From assembly GCA_944325495.1 (NCBI GenBank), contig CALVAD010000003.1, positions 1-64,000 on the forward strand: a stretch of DNA of 64,000 nucleotides, read 5' to 3'. Position 1 is the stretch's first letter. Each line of letters starts with the position of its first letter. Below the pieces are notes generated by a model. The model saw only the letters and a program-made list of their open reading frames with translations, searched no databases and was not told where the DNA came from. Shown here in pieces: positions 62,101-64,000 of this stretch. Position numbers and translations under genes: made by a program. The DNA is from an uncultured Bacteroidales bacterium (GTDB lineage Bacteria > Bacteroidota > Bacteroidia > Bacteroidales > UBA932).

Positions 62101-62165
62101 GCGAGAACCGGCGTGAGAATCAGGGCGATTGTGGTCAAGGCCCTGCAGAAGTGAGAGACAATCAT
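59109..62165 (-). CDS. Secreted DUF4450-like putative glycosidase
   Basis: About 1018 residues with a signal peptide (cleaved near VLAPAQ). The N-terminal 300 residues are beta-rich (YYPDGRDIVCLNGDGRYTRAL). Residues about 320-700 look like an (alpha/alpha)6 barrel: KLHHEWEKRNFDADNDHLYDAF, VTHSSAYNYMGNLLTARIA and WLPYVWSTNNVAHAEVAN. The C-terminal 300 residues form further beta domains. Layout and motifs recall the DUF4450 group of Bacteroides carbohydrate-degrading loci. Candidate acids are in DADND and HEWEKR. Substrate is unknown. It is not adjacent to a susC, and pckA lies between it and the galactan locus. ATG at 62165 is preferred over a TTG three codons upstream. Confidence 0.65.
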   Translation of the reverse strand: MIVSHFCRALTTIALILTPVLAPAQTVRTMKYYPDGRDIVCLNGDGRYTRALYGTHTRFRLETSDRPVFAAYDKQNSWNFRFYLGYKGRYMNLDEAEWCEARYQGGRRTYTLKDASWDGGSLQVYAMASFFGEGAIWRFMAEGFDGPVELSVRQCRIASTKFSRDGDLGMDPRENFEPSEGETDLQVLTWDADGETYLVYSHDAGSGRLDALDARDGRPVFNKEEAARQELVSQMEINTPDPFLNTLGANIMAAADGIWDGETFLHGAIGWRTPLAGWRGAYTGDVVGWNDRAKTHFIAYTKSMVTDVPPTLPQPQQDTANNMAASLKKWGTPIYSNGYICRRPGATDQMSHYDMNLNYIDALLRHVSYDPDPEFLRYIWPYLKLHHEWEKRNFDADNDHLYDAFCCIWASDALYYNGGAVTHSSAYNYMGNLLTARIAEIIGEDPEPYRKEAEAIRKAMNERLWLDDLGYWAEYQDYMGLRRLHKSAAIWSVYTPIDCGVGTTEQAYRATCYVDRSIPHIPVRYRYDEKAVEALGLELPEPEDDLFTISTTDWLPYVWSTNNVAHAEVANMALAYLQAGRSDSGFRLLKADLLDEMYLGACPGNFGQISFYDKAKTEAYRDFADNVGVTSRAVVNGLFGIQPDALHGQCIIRQAFPDDWDEASIKTPYLSYSFRREGHYDIYRVEQNFTQPLKIVVRTNAGGGAYLDVEGSDEAVQTIVVDRRKLPAPLRHKTIKSEREKSMSPKYIASMGLGDISRDAARKTRTVDISRWFNSNVDDIFRNEYLSPRPPFTSLELPKQGAGDWCTPHVHPEIEDDGLRSLVRDGLFDTGLGLKFRTPAEGHNIIYTSLWDNYPDSVTVALDGRARYAYLLLAGSTQNMQSRIDNGRVTVRYTDGSCDVMPLENPVNWCPIQQDYYTDDHAFWVAPLKPYRVVFSDGRVSREVDVDFYAAAENSGMDGSGTSGPGLDAVKVTDRGIPGGAAQILKMPLTPGKTLESLTLTTLSNDVVIGLMAVTLEK

Positions 62166-62253
62166 AATCAACAAGTCAATAATCTTTCAAATTTACCGCA
62201 TTAATTTCATTTGACAAAATCCGGAGGCGATGTCCTGATTCGCGGCAAAAATT

Positions 62254-62261
62254 TAACTTTG
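62254..62261 (+). promoter_or_regulatory. -7 box of recQ
   Basis: TAACTTTG fits TAnnTTTG and ends 8 bp before the ATG at 62270, so the mRNA may be leaderless. No -33 box at the usual spacing. Confidence 0.5.
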
Positions 62262-62269
62262 TATCCGTG

Positions 62270-64000
62270 ATGACCGCACTCGAGACATTGAAGAAATACT
62301 GGGGTCATGACTCCTTCCGCCCCATGCAGGAGGAGATCGTGTCCGCCGTGCTGGAAGGGCGCGACGTGCTCGCCATTCTCCCTACGGGCGGCGGCAAGTC
62401 GGTATGCTTTCAGGTCCCGGCGCTGATGAAGGAGGGGCTCGCCCTCGTGGTGACGCCTCTGATAGCGCTGATGAAGGACCAGGTCCAGAATCTTGAGGCC
62501 CGCGGGATACGTGCGGTCGCCGTCCATGCCGGGATGAACCGCAGGGAGGTGGACATCGCCCTCAACAATGCGGCCTACGGCGGCTTCAAGTTCCTTTATG
62601 TGTCGCCTGAACGGCTTTCCACCCGACTTTTCCAGTCCTATCTCGACGTGCTCGGCGTCAGCATGATAGTTGTGGACGAGGCGCACTGCATCTCCCAGTG
62701 GGGTTACGACTTCCGTCCCGACTATCTCGAGATCGGAAGGCTCAGGGAACGGCTGGACGTACCTCTGATAGCGCTGACCGCCACAGCGACACCCAAGGTG
62801 GCCGAAGACATAATGGAGAAGCTCGCCCGTCCGGCGGCACCCGGGACGAAGACCGAGGGCTTCGTGCTGCTGCGCAGCGGTTTCGAGCGGCCCAACCTTT
62901 CATATATAGTGCGCCGCTGCGAGGACAAGACCGGCCAGCTGCTGAACATCTGCCGCGGAGTCGCCGGCACCGGCATAGTCTACATGCGCAACCGCCGCAG
63001 ATGCGAGGAGACCGCCGCCGTCCTGCAGGCCGGGGGCGTGAGCGCGTCGTTCTACCACGCCGGCCTCGGCTCCGCGCTGCGCACCGAGCGTCAGGATGCC
63101 TGGAAAAGGGGGGAGATACGCGTGATGGTGTGCACCAACGCGTTCGGAATGGGCATCGACAAGCCTGACGTGCGCTTCGTGGTGCATCTGGCTCCGCCCG
63201 ACAGTCCGGAGGCGTATTTCCAGGAGGCCGGCCGGGCGGGCCGTGACGGGAAGCGCTCCTACGCGGTGCTGCTCTGGAACGAACGCGACATGGCCCGCGC
63301 CCGCCAGATGCTCTCGCTGTCGTTTCCGCCGCCGGAATATATAGAGGACATCTATCAGAAGATACATATCTTCCACCAGATAATCTACAATGCGGGCGAG
63401 GGTTTCCAGCTGCAGTTCAGCCTGGAGAAGTTCGCCTCGCATTTCTCGCTCAACATGGCGCAGGTGCGCTACGCGCTGCATTATCTCGAAGTCTCGGAGC
63501 ACATCAGCTACGCCGAGGATGTCACGATCGACACTCGCGTGAAGATTCTGGCCGACAGGGGCGAGCTGTACGACATCGCGCTCCCGGATCCGCGCATGCC
63601 TGCGGTTCTCGAATTCCTGATGCGCAAATATCCCGGCATATTCAGCTACGCGGTGCCGGTGGACGAGGAGATGCTCGCATCGGCTGCCGGCACCGGTGTT
63701 CCGCAGCTGCGCCAGTTGCTCTACCAGCTGTCCCTCGAACATGTGATAAAGTACATCCCGTCCGACCGCAGCGACATAATAACCCTTCACCACGGCCGCC
63801 TGATGCCCGGCAACCTCGACCTTCAGATGCCTAAATACGAGTTCCTGAAGCGTAACGCCGAGGAGCGCGCGGAGGCTATGGCGGAATATGTGTCCGAAGA
63901 AGACGAGTGCCGCTCGCGCTGGCTGCTGCGGTATTTCGGGCAGGAGGATTCCCGCGACTGCGGCACCTGCGACGTCTGCCGCGCCGAAGTGCCCGTGAAA
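62270..64000 (+). CDS. recQ: ATP-dependent DNA helicase RecQ (3' end beyond the window)
   Basis: An open frame of 577 codons runs to the right edge without a stop. Family order is complete so far: FRPMQEEIVSAVLEG, Walker A PTGGGKSVCFQVPAL, PLIALMKDQV, DEAHCISQWGYDFRPDY, LTATATPKV, FERPNLSY, YHAGLGSALR, TNAFGMGIDKPDVRFV and QEAGRAGRDGK. The RQC region follows, with zinc-binding cysteines in DECRSRWLLRYFGQ and DCGTCDVC at the edge. ATG at 62270 is used; a GTG directly before it (62267) is possible. An HRDC domain may follow outside the window. Confidence 0.95.
   Translation, partial: MTALETLKKYWGHDSFRPMQEEIVSAVLEGRDVLAILPTGGGKSVCFQVPALMKEGLALVVTPLIALMKDQVQNLEARGIRAVAVHAGMNRREVDIALNNAAYGGFKFLYVSPERLSTRLFQSYLDVLGVSMIVVDEAHCISQWGYDFRPDYLEIGRLRERLDVPLIALTATATPKVAEDIMEKLARPAAPGTKTEGFVLLRSGFERPNLSYIVRRCEDKTGQLLNICRGVAGTGIVYMRNRRRCEETAAVLQAGGVSASFYHAGLGSALRTERQDAWKRGEIRVMVCTNAFGMGIDKPDVRFVVHLAPPDSPEAYFQEAGRAGRDGKRSYAVLLWNERDMARARQMLSLSFPPPEYIEDIYQKIHIFHQIIYNAGEGFQLQFSLEKFASHFSLNMAQVRYALHYLEVSEHISYAEDVTIDTRVKILADRGELYDIALPDPRMPAVLEFLMRKYPGIFSYAVPVDEEMLASAAGTGVPQLRQLLYQLSLEHVIKYIPSDRSDIITLHHGRLMPGNLDLQMPKYEFLKRNAEERAEAMAEYVSEEDECRSRWLLRYFGQEDSRDCGTCDVCRAEVPVK

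Overview
This 64 kb window comes from a fairly GC-rich member of the Bacteroidales (Bacteroidota). The signs are a SusC/SusD polysaccharide utilisation locus with a hybrid two-component regulator, an Na+-translocating NQR operon, ATP-type PEP carboxykinase, a FimB/Mfa2-like lipoprotein, and many -7 boxes of the Bacteroidetes form TAnnTTTG. A Rikenellaceae/Alistipes-like gut organism would fit, but that is an impression. No phage and no CRISPR array are seen.

Layout. 1-9,700: a tRNA-Asp, then an exopolysaccharide export and assembly region (Wza-like SLBB protein, Wzz-like chain-length protein, embedded uvrA, three glycosyltransferases); a duplicated uvrA/glycosyltransferase junction brackets an inserted GT2 gene. 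9,700-12,800: reverse-strand GT2, an ORF6N-domain protein and a fimbrial-type lipoprotein, followed by a 217-bp inverted-repeat element. 12,800-18,570: complete nqrABCDEF operon, divergent from a UvrD/PcrA helicase. 21,150-22,614: a palindrome-rich intergenic region and a Y1 (REP-associated type) transposase. 22,600-29,140: reverse-strand housekeeping genes (acyl-ACP thioesterase, Nif3-like, YqeY-like, S9 peptidase, recG).

29,266-37,460: the most interesting part, a tight four-gene operon. It encodes a CASTOR/POLLUX-like ion channel with a C-terminal RyR domain, a degenerate-SIR2/TIR protein, an nSTAND NTPase with many membrane segments and WG repeats, and a stand-alone RyR-domain protein. 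It looks like an immune or stress-signalling cassette in which a TIR enzyme could make an NAD-derived signal read by RyR domains on a channel.

37,660-39,920: a DUF2207/LemA pair. 40,089-57,368: a galactan/arabinogalactan PUL (tandem-GH53 enzyme, two GH2 enzymes, SusE-like, SusD, SusC, HTCS). 57,431-64,000: pckA, a large DUF4450-like secreted protein, and recQ cut by the window edge.

Several intergenic regions carry palindromic elements in at least three families. Interior motifs are conserved while the long complementary arms differ completely between copies.
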